DNA from: Cladopsammia gracilis
Taxonomy: Eukaryota; Cnidaria; Anthozoa; Scleractinia; Dendrophylliidae
Direction of reading: 5' to 3'
Length of the DNA: 64,000 nucleotides
Assembly: GCA_022457155.1 (NCBI GenBank)
Contig: JAJGOT010000049.1
Span: forward strand, 1,632,001 to 1,696,000
Every line of letters starts with the position of its first letter. Position 1 is the stretch's first letter. The notes beneath the pieces were generated by a model, which was not told the origin of the DNA, ran no database searches, and was given only the letters and a program-made list of their open reading frames with translations. The translations under genes and the position numbers were made by a program. Of the stretch, positions 21,542 to 32,917 are shown piece by piece.

Positions 21542-22957
21542 GTTAGTAGAGTTCTTAAATTCGATTTAACTTCACCTGTTACTTTGCTTCACAAACAATC
21601 TTTTCTGACTTTTTATTCGTGTTTGTATCTGGTTCGTTGAAGAGTCAGGAAGGTGATGCAATTGAGTGTTTTTATCATAGATATGTTAAAAGGGTTAAGA
21701 GAGAATTTCTCTGGAGACCGCGTGAGATCAGAAAAATGTGGCACATGCTTCTAAAATTCCCTACCGTCATATTCAGTTCAGAGATACCCTATGGAAAGTC
21801 AGTAACTGTGGTGGGATTTTTTTGTGCAAATCTATTTTTGATTTCAAGAAAATTCTCAAAACCTGTGACGGACCCCATCGCCATGAAATGGTTGAAATGA
21901 AAGCGATGAATATGAGTACAAGAACTGATCTCGTTAAAAGCGCACAGGGAAGCAAGGCTTTCCCAAATTTGAGCAATTGTGTAGGTGGCATTAACAAATG
22001 ATTTGAGCTAATTACAGGCTTTGTACTTAAATTTCTGAATTAACGGTGAGTGTTTGAATATCGGTCATATTTCATTATTTAAAAATTGCATTTTGGAGCA
22101 GTTTTTCAAGAAATATTTTCCCTATGCGGTATAACTCAGAATCGCTTTAAATTGCGGTTTTGGAAACGTGGATATAGTGCTCTTTTCAAGGAAACTAAAA
22201 AACGTTTGGGCCTCTTAACTACTTCAAAGAAAAAGCCCGTGTCATTTCGAGGAAATCACAACATCGACTTGTCAACAACCGCAAATAATCGAATTACGCT
22301 TGTTGTTATTGAAGCCAAAATTCCGACGAAAACTTATCGCTTTACACCATACTAGTTCAGAGACATAGTATAACGAGCTTACCTTGCATAGCCAGTGGTT
22401 GAAGGTTGGTTTTATCCCTATTTTTGTTTCAAATGGCCATCTTCGCTCCAACAGGTTTATCAAATCACGCAACCAGTAAATGTTGCCGAAGGCACTTTCT
22501 CAGAAACATCGCTTTTCTCGACAGTTCCAACCACAGTATTTCAGCTTCCATTCAGCTATTATATACATTGGACTTGATTGCAAAATAAAGCGTGACGATT
22601 TGAACGTTTGAAGTGTCTATAGTGGCAAGTGAGTTTAACAAAGTTGGCAGTTCAAAACGAACAAGGAACTGATCATGAGCCGTTCATGTCACGCAACGAG
22701 ACTGTGTACACAGCATGGTCACAGGAGTCCCAGCAAAACTGGCATTGTTCGTATTTTTCTTTTCTTCCACCATTATGATGCAGCTGTTTATTAAAGAATA
22801 CGAATTTATTACCCCTTATTAACGAAATGTGAAACAAATCGTCTATTGGCAACACTAAACTGACCCATGACGCTTTGAAAACTGTCTTGTTATAAAAAGA
22901 TACAAGTGAATACAAACCCCCGCTGTGCAGATTTATTTTTGGTATTCACCAGATATA

Positions 22958-23016
22958 AATGAATTAATATGTTCATATTGGCTAAGTGGGAGGGCCGGAT
23001 GGGAAAATATTTGGCT

Positions 23017-23064
<48 letters not shown>

Positions 23065-23282
23065 TCGAGAGCCAAATATTTTCCCATCCGGCCCGACCTA
23101 ACTTAGTCAATAAGTATTTTACCATATGACCAATTTGGAGACAAAATTACTTAGAATTTTAACGCGCGAGGCCCTCCGCTTTTGTAGTAGGGCCCTACGG
23201 CTTTTTCCGGCCCCGCTCGCGCAAATGCGTACGGCCCTCATACGGGACTTTCATCAATGGTTTTGCAAAGGGCCGACGGGTC
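22958..23282. mobile_element. Arm-specific insertion containing a 103-bp palindrome
   Basis: The right arm of the host foldback runs directly from ATATAAATGAA to AAGTTAAGTCCACTC, whereas the left arm has about 325 extra bases here. Within them 22992-23094 is a palindrome with arms of about 48 bases (GGCCGGATGGGAAAATATTT and complement). The rest is GC-rich with repeated GGCCCT blocks. The insertion is clear from the arm comparison; its class is not. Confidence 0.7.
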
Positions 23283-23950
23283 ATATAATAAATTAAGTTA
23301 AGTCCACTCTAAGTAAACGATGACAACATTTTTATCAGCTGTTTAACAAACCAATGGTTTATTAAATTTTAGAAATATATTCACTTGCGCAGTGGTTTAT
23401 ATAAGATACGATGATACCACAACTACTAACGCTATAACGGACTACAACAAGTTCGGAAATTCAAGCAGGGCTCTAACCTCTTTTAACTGGTTACGGAATA
23501 TGTAACAAAATTGAAATCTGCGTGTTGCTTCCATTATGGCAGGATATGGATAACGCCCTAGTCGTCTTGTAGCCTTCCGGATTCAGCGGGGGAAGCTTTC
23601 GATATTCAGTTAATTATTCTTTATGATGTGTTAGTAGCCTGTACCAGAGGAAATTGATCAGGGAACGGGCACTGAAAACTAGATTTTTGTCATTCTGGAA
23701 TGAATGCGCTCGAATGCGGTGCAAAGTTCAAGGATTGGAATGGCAACCTTCCTCGGACGCCGCGTTCATACCAGCGACACTGCCCAGGTACAGTGTCCAC
23801 TCACACACCAGAGGTAGGTCCCTCTTGTTCCAGGTGCTCCGGATGGGTGCCCAGAATTGGGGAACAGCACGAAAGTATTGGAGGCTAAATGACGGTGAGG
23901 GGACCGCGTCCCCTCTCCTCGCGTCTGCTTTGCTCGCTATTTTTGGTAGT

Positions 23951-24072
23951 TTCTTGGTGTTGCGGATGGTGTGATCACCAAATGACGTAAAACAAAAGAT
24001 TAAAAAGACACTGAACAATACCCACACCACAACACAAAAGATAACCAACAATGGCTTCCGCAACACCAAGAA
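23951..24072. mobile_element. 122-bp MITE with TTCTTGGTGTTGCGGA ends
   Basis: Exact 16-base inverted ends TTCTTGGTGTTGCGGA and TCCGCAACACCAAGAA. Just inside the left end is ATGACGTAAAACAAA, also found just inside the left end of the MITE at 37818-37958, which suggests a common family with different terminal arms. Non-coding; frames on both strands crossing it are shadows. Confidence 0.75.
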
Positions 24073-24632
24073 GCACCCCTATTTTTACACGCCATTCCCC
24101 TATTATGTGGGTCTTTCCCATTGTCTGAATTCCTGGAACAGGCTATATTGTAAGTCTGAACGCGAACTATTCGGAGACACAAAATGGCAGTAGTAACAGT
24201 ACATCTGAACATGTAAGTGAGGACGCTCCTATTGCGACAATCAATACAATACACGCTCTTCGAAATCGCAGGCACTTGACATGCATCGCGTCCCGCGCAC
24301 TTCACGTACACTTCACGTGCATTCCACTTGCACTTCACTCGTTTCAACACCCGATTTTTATGCGCAGCCATTTTTTGAAGAAATTTTTTTTTAAGCAGCC
24401 ATTTTTTTGAGTTCCGTAACCGCTCATCCCCCCTCCCACCCTCCGGGAATTTGTCGGGCATTTTATAACTTTTCCTTCCCAAGGGTGGGGCATTTGCTAA
24501 AATAGGTCAGCCCGGGGGTGGGGCATTGTCAAAACAACGTTATCTTATGGATATTAAATTCGTACATGCTCCGTTGTTTATTTTAAATTTTCTGATCTCC
24601 CCCAGTATAAAAATTTCAAAAATCCATTAACA

Positions 24633-27587
24633 ATTCATGAGCATATCAGCCAATCACACGACGCAAATCGATCACGTGTATGACCTTTTATACCTGGTAA
24701 TCTACGGTCATTTTGAAAAGCCCGGTGGCAGGAGAGTTCGGGGCTGAATGGGCAAACAATGCAATTATCGCTGAATTTTTAATGAGAATGATTTTAAAAT
24801 GACCGTGATATTTATATTAAGGAGGCTCGTACCCATTTCTCAAGTCCACACCTTTACAATTTTAATTGACCATATCTTTTGATGTAGTGCATAAAAAGTC
24901 TAGCCACTTTGCATGCAAACACACAATACATTGAACTTTATGGGAGTATAGGATTTGTTTACATCGGTGCTTCCATGACAACGGAATGGTGATCCTCTGA
25001 AATTCACAAGTTGCGGAGTTTCACTAGATCAAGAGAAATTTTTGTAAAACCCGCTAGTGGACTAATTGATTAGACCATGGGCTTCAACTGGACAAAGTTT
25101 GAAAGAAATGTATGAGAGCGTTTTCGAAATTTTTAGGGATGACGTTTTGGGGATTATAAATACAGTGAAAAACATACTATCGACATAATTGGCTAATATC
25201 TAAAGAAAATGATGCGCGATGGGGATGCAGTTTCATCTCATAGTAGTTTGATTCCATTTGAAATAGTGTGTGAAAAAGTGAGGGGGTTGCTTTGGCCGAT
25301 TGCAAGAAAGAAGGATTTGATTAGGGTGCGTTCAGCTACTCTTATTGCCATTTTTGTATGTAATTTGGTCTACGCCTACAAATGTGATGATAATTTGGAA
25401 ACCGCGAGATAATTATTTTTAAAAATTTGACAATCTCGAGATTGGTCATCAATTTATGTGGCCTGCAAGTTTCAAGGACATTGAAGACATGCAAGGCAAA
25501 AAAATAGGGCCTCCAATGTACTATTTTTTTCCGCAGAGTTTGTGTTTACAAGTGAGCGTCCTCATTATTCACGGGTATTGTTTTCAAGTTTCATATGCAC
25601 GTGCAAAACTTTACAAAAAAATTTATTTGCATCGAACAGAACGCTCGATTGCTTTCCGAAGAATTTTCCGAAACATGCTAACAACTGGCTTGCGTTACGA
25701 ATAGCAATGGCAACAGTACTGATGAAGACAACGTCGAAAACGTCACGTTTCATCAAGTGCCGGATGTAGAAATAACAGATTTATGATTGTCTCACTCTGG
25801 TTATTTGTTGCAATCGGCGTAGCATCTGTTCCTTATTTAGATATAAAATAGCGCAAAGCAGAATTCTCAGCTAAAATATAAAGTTGTCACGCTGTTCTTG
25901 CGTGTGACATATTAAAGAAGCACTGTTTCTGCATTACGTTTATAAATTTCCAAATTGGGATATGTTCTTCTTGTTCTGCAATTTTAATGAGACCCTCGGT
26001 ATGGCTGCATTACAGCGTTATAGCGCAACATCGAGTGCGTAATGTTATTACAATTCTCAAGCCAGCTATTAGCATATTTCGGAAAATTCTTCGGAAAGCA
26101 ATCGAGCGTTCTGTTCCGATGCAAATAATTTTTTTGCTAAAGTTTTGCACGTGCATATGAAATTCGAAAACAATACTCGTGAATAATGAGGACGCTCACT
26201 TGTAAACACAAAATCTGCGGGAAAAAATTGGTTCATTGGAGGCCCTATTTTATTGCCTTGCATGTCTTCAATGTCCTTGAAACTTGCAGGCCATATAAAT
26301 TGATGACCAATCTCGAGATTGTCAATTTTTTAAAAAAAATTATCTCGCGGTTTCCAAATTATCATCACATTTGTAGGCGTAGACCAAATTACATACAAAA
26401 ATGGCAACAAGAGCAGCTGAACGCACGCTAATCAAATCCTTCTTTCTTGCAATCGGCCGAAGCAACCCCCTCACTTTTTCACACAACATTTCAAATGGAA
26501 TCCAACTACTATAAGATGAAACTGCATCCCCATCGCGCATCATTTTCTTTAGATATTAGCCAATTAGGTCGATAGTATGTTTTTCACTGTATTTATAATC
26601 CCCAAAACTTCATACCTAAAAATTTCGAAAACGCTCTCATACATTTCTTTCAAACTTTGTCCAGTTGAAGCCCATGGTCTAATCAATTAGTCCACTAGCG
26701 GGTTTTACAAAAATTTCTCTTGATCAAGAGAAACTCCGCAACTTGTGAATTTCAGAGGATCACCATTCCGTTGCCATGGAAGCACCGATGTAAACAAATC
26801 CTATACTCCCATAAAGTTCAATGTATTTGCATGTGTTTGCATGCAAAGTGGCTTGTCTTTTTATGCACTACAACAAAAGATATGGCCCATTAAAATTGAA
26901 AGGGTGTGGACTTGAGAAATGGGTACGAGCCTCCTTAAGATCACACGTAATCTTTATATAAAGATTATTGATATGGGTAGTAATTGTTCAGGATTCTTAG
27001 TGCAACAAATGGTGACTTTAATATTTTTGTGCAGTACTGTTTTACGAAATCTGGTCTTTTATCATTCTATTTGGAATCTTCTCAACAAAATAAACAACCA
27101 ACAGTTTAACAAGTGAGCCGTTATTTGAATGACACCAGCGCCCTCGTGCAAATTGCCAGGTAAGCGGCTGGTTCGCAGATGCAAGTTGCTTATTTCTACT
27201 CGTTCTCTACCTCAGAAAAAAAAAATTGTCTGCCGTTTTATCTACCGTACCTGACAACTTTAGTATAGCATTTTTTAGTGGATGTTTTCCCTCGAAACTA
27301 TAAAATCCCAAGACTTTCGACAGGAGCCGAGAAGCAATGGTCACTTCGTCGAAGACGTGGCACATGTGTTGTATGCTAATCAGTCTAGTCTACTTGTTTT
27401 TCTCGTATGTTAATTTCCTCTTTGCACAAAAGCGCAATTGTTTTAATTCCGAAGGGACACGCTTTTGAAAGAATGTTTTTGAAGCCGTTCAAAAAACTCG
27501 CAGCACGTGTATTATCAGGTGTAAAAACTCTCGGCTTCGCCTCGAGTTTTTAAACCTGATAATACACTACTGCTCGTTTTTTAAACT
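24633..27587. mobile_element. Insertion with a hairpin end, enclosing a foldback
   Basis: Boundaries come from comparison with the uninterrupted copy near 59090-59105. Close to the right end is the hairpin GTGTATTATCAGG...CCTGATAATACAC (about 27506-27568), followed by ACTGCTCGTTTTTTAA. No terminal inverted repeat is evident. It contains the TTAA-flanked foldback at 24821-26934. No coding match; class unknown, with a Helitron-like hairpin end only a loose possibility. Confidence 0.55.
24821..26934. mobile_element. Second TTAA-flanked foldback element with 0.87-kb arms
   Basis: TTAA lies at 24817-24820 and 26935-26938. The ends are GGAGGCTCGTACCC and its complement. Arms of about 873 bases (24821-25693 and 26060-26934) are very similar to each other, so the frame at 25209-25412 recurs on the opposite strand at 26340-26543. 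The loop, 25694-26059, is 366 bases. That recurring 67-codon frame (MMRDGDAVSSHSSLIPFEI...) shows no motif I know. Long-armed foldback structure with TTAA duplication suggests the same class as the enclosing 21699-29845 element. Confidence 0.88.
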
Positions 27588-28184
27588 AAACATAAAAACT
27601 GAGGCGATAAATGTCGCTTCAGTCCTGCACTTTCCAAGTGAAAATATTAAAGTTTCACACAATTTTCAAAACAGGCCACCTATTGCCTTACCTTTCAAGT
27701 GCCACGGAAGATAATATCTGTATCGCGGCAAATTTTCAATTTTTGTTGACGTCTTATTTGCCAACATTCATGGCCTTGGTGTCTTCGTGATTTGTCGCAA
27801 CAGATCTGTCTATTTAAAAATTCAATAGTTACTTCACTTGAAAAAGCGTTTCAATCAACGGCGACCTTACCGTGTAAATGGATTGAATGTAAGCATAGTT
27901 TTAATCAAAATTAATAACATTAACAACGAGAATCGACAGGAAATTATTGGAGTCAAAAGTTTTGTGGAAACATAACACAAATATTTAGAACGAATGAGGA
28001 AACGGATATAAGTAATACTGAGCCAAGGTAGAACGACAGAATTCCTAGCATGAATAAAGATCCATTTATTTGTGAGCAATTATTGCTTCCATCAATAATC
28101 ATTGAAATAAAAATTTTGATCTTGTCCCATGGTCAAGCATTTACACTCTTTCAGATGCCCCACCGTGGGGATTTGTACATATAA

Positions 28185-28304
28185 GGCCCAGTTCAAACGT
28201 CGAACTTCACATGTGCCGAACCTAATGCAAATTAGCAAGAACAATAGATTTTGCTCATTTGCATTAGGTTCGGCACATGTGAAGTTCGACGTTTGAACTG
28301 GGCC
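28185..28304. mobile_element. 120-bp Harbinger-like MITE (copy 1) with an empty site at 58.5 kb
   Basis: Starts GGCCCAGTTCAAACGTCGAA and ends with its complement; arms of about 46 bases make it almost a perfect palindrome. TAA precedes (28182-28184) and follows (28305-28307). The homologous sequence at about 58507-58523 lacks the MITE. A second 120-bp copy is at 41895-42014. The TAA duplication and GGCC ends fit PIF/Harbinger MITEs. Confidence 0.9.
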
Positions 28305-28388
28305 TAAAAGCTGACCCCACCGTGGGGCATTTGCAACTTTTTAAAAATAAAAAGACAAATGCCCGACAAATGCCCGGGGGGTGGGGGT

Positions 28389-28419
<31 letters not shown>

Positions 28420-29971
28420 GATGAGCGGGCTTGGAATTGCCGGAGCCATTAGTAGTTGTGGTATCTGCGCAAGTGAATATATTTCTGAAATTTAATAAAC
28501 CATTGGTTTATTAAACAGCTGATGATAAAAATGTTGTCATCGTTTACTTAGAGTGGACTTAACTTCATTTATTTCATTTATATCTGGTGAATACCAAAAA
28601 TAAATCTGTACAGCGGGGGTTTGTATTCACTTGTATGGTTTTATACCAAGACAGTTTTCAAAGCGTTGTGGGTCAGTTTAGTGTTGCCAATAGACGATTT
28701 GTTTCACAGTTCGTTCATAAGGGGTATTAAGTTCGTATTCTTTAATAAACAGCTGCAGCATAAAACTGAATATGCAATGGTGGAACAAAAGAAAAGTACG
28801 AACAATGCCAGTTTTGCTGGGACTCCTGTGACCATGCCGTGTACACAGTCTCGTTGCGTGACATGAACGGCTCATGATCAGTTCCTTGTTTCGTTTTGAA
28901 CTGCCAACTTCGTTAAACTCACTTGCCACTATAAACACTTCAAACGTTCAAATCGTCACGCTTTATTTTGCAATCAAGTCCAATGTATATAATAGCTGAA
29001 AGGAAGCTGAAATACTGTGGTTGGAACTGTCGAGAAAAGCGATGTTTCCGAGAAAGTGCCTTCGGGAACATTTACTGGTTGCGTCATTTAATAAACCTGC
29101 TCGAGCGAAGATGGCCATTTGAAACGAAAATAGGGATAAAACCATCCTTCAACCACTGGCTATGCAAGGTAAGCTCGTTATACTATGTCTCTGATCTAGT
29201 ATGGTGTAAAGCGATAAGATTTCGTCGGAATTTTGGCTTCAATAACAGCAAGCGTAATTTGATTATTTGCGGTTGTTGACAAGTCGATGTTGCGATTTCC
29301 TCGAAATGACACGGGCTTTTTCTTTGCAGTAGCCGAAGAGGCCCAAACGTTTTTTAGTTTCCTTGAAAAGAGCACTATATCCACGTTTCCAAAACCGCAA
29401 TTTAAAGCGATTCTGAGTTATACCGCATAGGGAAAATATTTTTTGAAAAACTGCTCCAAAATGCAATTTTTTGATAATGAAATATGAGCGATTTTCAAAC
29501 ACTCACCGTTAATTCAGAAACGTAACTACAAAACCTGTTATAAGCTCAAATCATTTGTTAATGCCTCCTACACAATTGTTCAAATTGGGGAAAGCCTTGC
29601 TTCCCTGTGCGCTTTTAACGAGAACCTGTATTGTGCTCATATTCGGCGCTCTTATTTCGGCTATTTCATGGCGATGGGGGGACCGTTAGAGTTTTTGAGA
29701 TTTTCTAGAAATGAAAAATAGATTTGAGCAAAAAAATACCACCAGGTTTATTGACTCACCATGGACTATCTTTGAGCTAAACATGAGGGTAGGGAAATTT
29801 TGCATCATGTGCCACCTTTCACGCGGTCAGGGAAAAAAGGCTCTCTTAATTACTACACTAGTTTCCGTTATGGATATCTTTGGAATGCATGTATTCAGAT
29901 AAGACCTTTTTGAGTGTTCCACTGTCACGATCATTCATTCCTGTGTTATCCTTTGTGAAAGCAAGAGCAAC

Positions 29972-30405
29972 AATTCCGACCGCCATTACTGTGTCGATCC
30001 AGAACTGTTGGCATGTGATGCTTGTCTTGATGCTTGTGGTGCAGTGTGTTTTGGGGAATTCTTCCATGCCAAGTTTCCTCCTTTTATTGCTAGTCAATAT
30101 TTGAACATTAACCAGCTCGAACTGCTTACAATCAGGTCAGCGTATACGCACTGAACAATCAACGTTCAACGAACGCCTTCATGCAGCGTTGTCTACGTGA
30201 AATTTGGTTGTTGCTGTCTCTTAACAATATCCGTTTATCTGCGCGTTACATTAGCGGGAAGTCATAGTCTAACGTTTTAGCGGATGCGTTGAGTCGTTCT
30301 CACTTAGACTCCTCGTACTCAGACTATTTGCAGCATGCCGTAGCTACCTTGAACCTTACCCAAGTATTTCCTAGCGACTCTATGTTCGTTTTTAATGTAT
30401 ATTAA
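29972..30405 (+). pseudogene. RNase H domain remnant of the YR retrotransposon
   Basis: A reading frame encodes ELLACDACLDACGAVCFGEF, then LNINQLELLT, and after an internal deletion NAFMQRCLREIWLLLSLNN and VLADALSRSHLD. These correspond to the acidic-residue segments (D in DACLDA, E in NQLELL, D in LADALSR) of the RNase H that follows RT in DIRS-like elements. A frameshift/deletion lies near 30118-30135 and a TAG at about 30268. The RT domain that should precede it is absent; the frame begins abruptly at the end of repeat A1. Confidence 0.78.
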
Positions 30406-30485
30406 GTAGCTACTTCCATTTATTTTCATAGATCCTTATTAAGTTTATTGATTTTTCTTTCTTTCAATCTGTTTTTCAATTTTAT

Positions 30486-31478
30486 CTCGCAGATCACATC
30501 GACGCTTTGCAGCAGTATTTAGGAACTATCCAGGTCCATGCTTTTTGCGACTCCACAAAGCGCTCTATGAGATGCTATATGCGAACATATTTATTGTTTT
30601 GCCAATATTTCGATTTCTTGCCTTTCCCAGTTTCCAAATCCGTTTATTTGCTTTATTTAGTTTTTTTTGTCACGTTCTTTAACGTCATACCGTTCGATCG
30701 TTAATTATTTGAGCATTATTTCACATATTAACCGCTCGTGTGGTGCCAGTTTTGCCTTTCTTGACGATTTAATATGACGTTTATCTTGCCAAACGAGCGG
30801 TGCGTCGGATCTTGGGTGATTGTGTCGCACGAAAAGAACCGATCACTGTTGAGATCCTTTTACAATTGTCCCGTCTTTTCGATTTAGATAATCATTTGCA
30901 CGTCTGCATGCGTGCTTTATTTTTAGTAGCCTTCTTTTCTTTTTTACGTATCTCTAATTTAGTAGTCTGAAATTGGCGATTTCCAGGCGTGTTTTTTGAC
31001 ACTATCTAGCATGACTTTCACACCGCAAGGGGTTTTGTTGCGCATCACGCGCACTAAGACACTCCAGTTTCGGGAGCGGGTTTTAGAAATTCCCTTGCCG
31101 TTTATTCCCGGTTCGCTCCTTTGTCCTGTCACCGCGCTTAGGCAGTATTTAGCTAGTGTACAATTGTCGCCCTCTTCACCATTATTCGTTTGTCAATCTC
31201 GGGGATCGTACAGGCCTATCTTGGCTCACCAGTATAATGCTCTTTCAGCCATTAGGTTTAATCCCGCACAGTATTCCTCACACAGTATTCCTCGCACAGT
31301 TTTCGTCGCGGAGGCGCTACATTTGCTTTTTGTAATCGAGCGCCTACAGCTTTTATTAAATCGCATGGCGATTAGAAGAGTGACGCATATTTAATCTATC
31401 TCACTCTTTCCAACGAAAATAACTTTAAAATTCTCCATTCTATCACAACCAGACTCTCTCCCACATCGTAACTTCTTC
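30486..31478 (+). pseudogene. Decayed tyrosine recombinase of a DIRS/PAT/Ngaro-type element
   Basis: Tyrosine recombinases replace integrase in DIRS-order retrotransposons. The N-terminal helical domain starts near 30498 (ALQQYLGTIQVHAFCDSTKR). After several frameshifts the core follows: LFLVAFFSFLRISNLV (about 30915-30965, probable first catalytic arginine), then TLQFRERVLEIPLPFIPGS (about 31054-31110), HSFRRGG (about 31296-31316, the H-x-x-R pair) and SDAYLIYLTLS (about 31381-31413, candidate nucleophile tyrosine). Stops and at least four frame changes make it non-functional. A small CACAGTATTCCT duplication precedes HSFRRGG. Confidence 0.85.
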
Positions 31479-31529
31479 TTCTCAAACCCTTTTTTTATTC
31501 TTTTTCCCCTTTGGGTTTGGCGGTTTATT

Positions 31530-31868
31530 GAATAAACATACGTTTAACCCCATCTACTGAGTCTGTTTGTGGTAGTAATTGAGTGTTTTTATCATAGATA
31601 TGTTAAAAGGGTTAATTACTACACTAGTTTCCGTTATGGATATCTTTGGAATGCATGTATTCAGATAAGACCTTTTTGAGCGTTCCACTGTCATGATCAT
31701 TCATTCCTGTGTTATCCTTTGTGAAAGCAAGAGCAACCCCCCCCCCCCCCCCCCCCCCCACCCCTCACCCGGTTTAGGGTGTTGTTTCTTGTGCAGTATC
31801 AATTTGAATAAACATAGTTCAACATCCGTTTAACCCCATCTACTGAGTCTGTTTGTGGTAGTAATTGA
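31530..31868 (+). repeat. B1-A2-B2 repeat block of the YR retrotransposon
   Basis: B1 (31530-31582) and B2 (31806-31868) share AACCCCATCTACTGAGTCTG and end GTAGTAATTGA. A2 (31577-31737) repeats A1 and contains the intact TTAA target that is split in A1. A C-run of about 20 bases (31737-31759) separates A2 from B2. In PAT/Ngaro elements such a block is thought to serve as template for completing the circular DNA intermediate. Confidence 0.82.
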
Positions 31869-32144
31869 TAAGAAAAAGTGCGTGTGCTATAGCTTTGAAG
31901 TTGTTAACTATTTTCCTCTCGTATGTTATTGTGTTTGGCCATTTATAATCGCCAAAACGGGAATCTGAATAACTGGTTATATATATTTAAAGTTAACTTG
32001 GTCAGGGGTGAAAGAGTTTTGTTTCCTAAGTACTAGAAAATCATACTTTTCATACTTTTCACGTTTTTTAAATTTGGCTTTCTTTACATGTAGTATTTTA
32101 TCTATTAAACATATGATACATATATTAATTTGAGAATATCAGTA
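31869..32144. other. No gene seen
   Basis: AT-rich sequence between the YR element and a divergent R2 copy; a TATATA stretch at about 31978 is the only visible motif. Confidence 0.5.
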
Positions 32145-32917
32145 TTATAAAAGTGACAGGCCAAACACGACTCCCGCTAGTTGCATAATGTATAAAGAAA
32201 CCTCTAGAATAGCTTTCCCAAGAAGGTCTACGAGATATTTGTTCCCCTTTGATCACCAAAATAGAGATGTGACAAATGCTCGATGTATTGTATGACTCTT
32301 TTATCTTTGGGATATAAATCTCTTTAATGACAGGAGGTCAGTTTACATGCTGTGCACACTCACTGCCATTTATAGAATTATTGTTTCCAGTCTATGCCTT
32401 CGTTATGCTAGTTCTCTTGGCATATGTTGGAGCGTCTTTGGCTAACTTTTGTTGCAAGATAAGTAGTGATCGGCTGCAGTTTTTGTTAATTGTTATGAAT
32501 ATGCTTGGATCAGTCAATCTCTGAGGCTCGATTTCCGCCGCTTTCTCTCGTCCGGTCTCTGAGCCTCCAATCTCTCAGCCGGTGATTTAGTGTCTAAGTC
32601 TGCGGTATGCAAGACTTGTGAGAAAGTGGATCTTTATCACGGATGTAAGTGTCCAAGATCAAAGTCTGAAGCTGCCGTATCTCTACTGGAATAATGACTT
32701 CTTGCAGTTTATGTTTTAGCTCCTTGTTTTATTCTGTTTTTGAGTAGTGTTTCTTGGAGCTTGAAGAACCTCCTGATCCGTTGTTTCATAATGGCGTTCG
32801 GGATTGCATCCCGACATGGCTTGTACAGATATGGTGATCTGTTTTGAAAATCTCACGGATGCTAGTGAATTCTTACGTTTTTCCACAGTTTATTTTTTAG
32901 TATTTATCAAATTATTA
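32145..32917 (+). repeat. Divergent copy of dispersed repeat R2
   Basis: Similarity to 49893-50890 is patchy but collinear: AAAGTGACAGGCC, GTTGCAAGATAAGTAGT, AAGTCTGCGGT, GGAATAATGACTTCTTGCA and TTTTAGCTCC occur in the same order. R2 copies also lie at 16220-16310, 43875-44371 and 49893-50690. No coding frame is convincing (the frame at 32327-32524 is hydrophobic and has no homology I know). Confidence 0.6.

Larger units (their letters stand above)
24410..28446. mobile_element. CCCGGGCATTTG element, minus orientation, carrying nested insertions
   Basis: Reverse complement of the compact element at about 58440-59290. Matching blocks are 24425-24630 and 27588-28446; shared landmarks include GGGTGGGGCATTTG, GTTGACGTCTTATTTGCC and the terminal CCCGACAAATGCCCGGGGG followed by a long G-run (28376-28419). 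The 2.95-kb block 24633-27587 is absent from the compact copy and is a further insertion, as is the MITE at 28185-28304. Its right edge coincides with the inner limit of the enclosing foldback's right arm. Confidence 0.82.
21699..29845. mobile_element. 8.1-kb TTAA-flanked foldback element nested in the YR retrotransposon
   Basis: TTAA stands at 21695-21698 and 29846-29849, and the uninterrupted target is present once at 31612-31615 inside repeat A2. The ends begin GAGAGAATTTC at the left and GAGAGCC (complement of the right end), then continue as long imperfect arms, 21699-23440 and 28447-29845. The left arm has an extra insertion at about 22958-23282 that the right arm lacks. Arms contain no convincing transposase. 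TTAA duplication is used by piggyBac and Kolobok superfamilies; the purine-first ends fit Kolobok rather than piggyBac's CCY start, an inference from memory. Confidence 0.88.
21660..31868 (+). mobile_element. Deleted tyrosine-recombinase retrotransposon with split direct repeats, invaded by other elements
   Basis: Four repeat blocks are in the order A1, coding remnants, B1, A2, B2. A1 is 21660-21698 continued at 29850-29971; A2 is 31577-31737 (both 161 bases). B1 is 31530-31582; B2 is 31806-31868. This A1-B1A2-B2 layout is the split-direct-repeat structure of PAT/Ngaro-type YR retrotransposons. Between A1 and B1 are remnants of RNase H (29972-30405) and a tyrosine recombinase (30486-31478), while gag and RT are deleted. 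Removing the 8.1-kb insertion leaves about 2.06 kb. Confidence 0.82.

Noticed and set aside
24000..24482. 160-codon minus-strand frame
   Set aside because: Its C-terminal end runs through the MITE at 23951-24072, its N-terminal end overlaps the CCCGGGCATTTG element end, and no family is recognisable.
25209..26543. Recurring 67-codon frame (25209 plus and 26340 minus) as a conserved small protein
   Set aside because: The repeat is a direct consequence of the inverted arms of the foldback; identity between arms explains it without protein selection.
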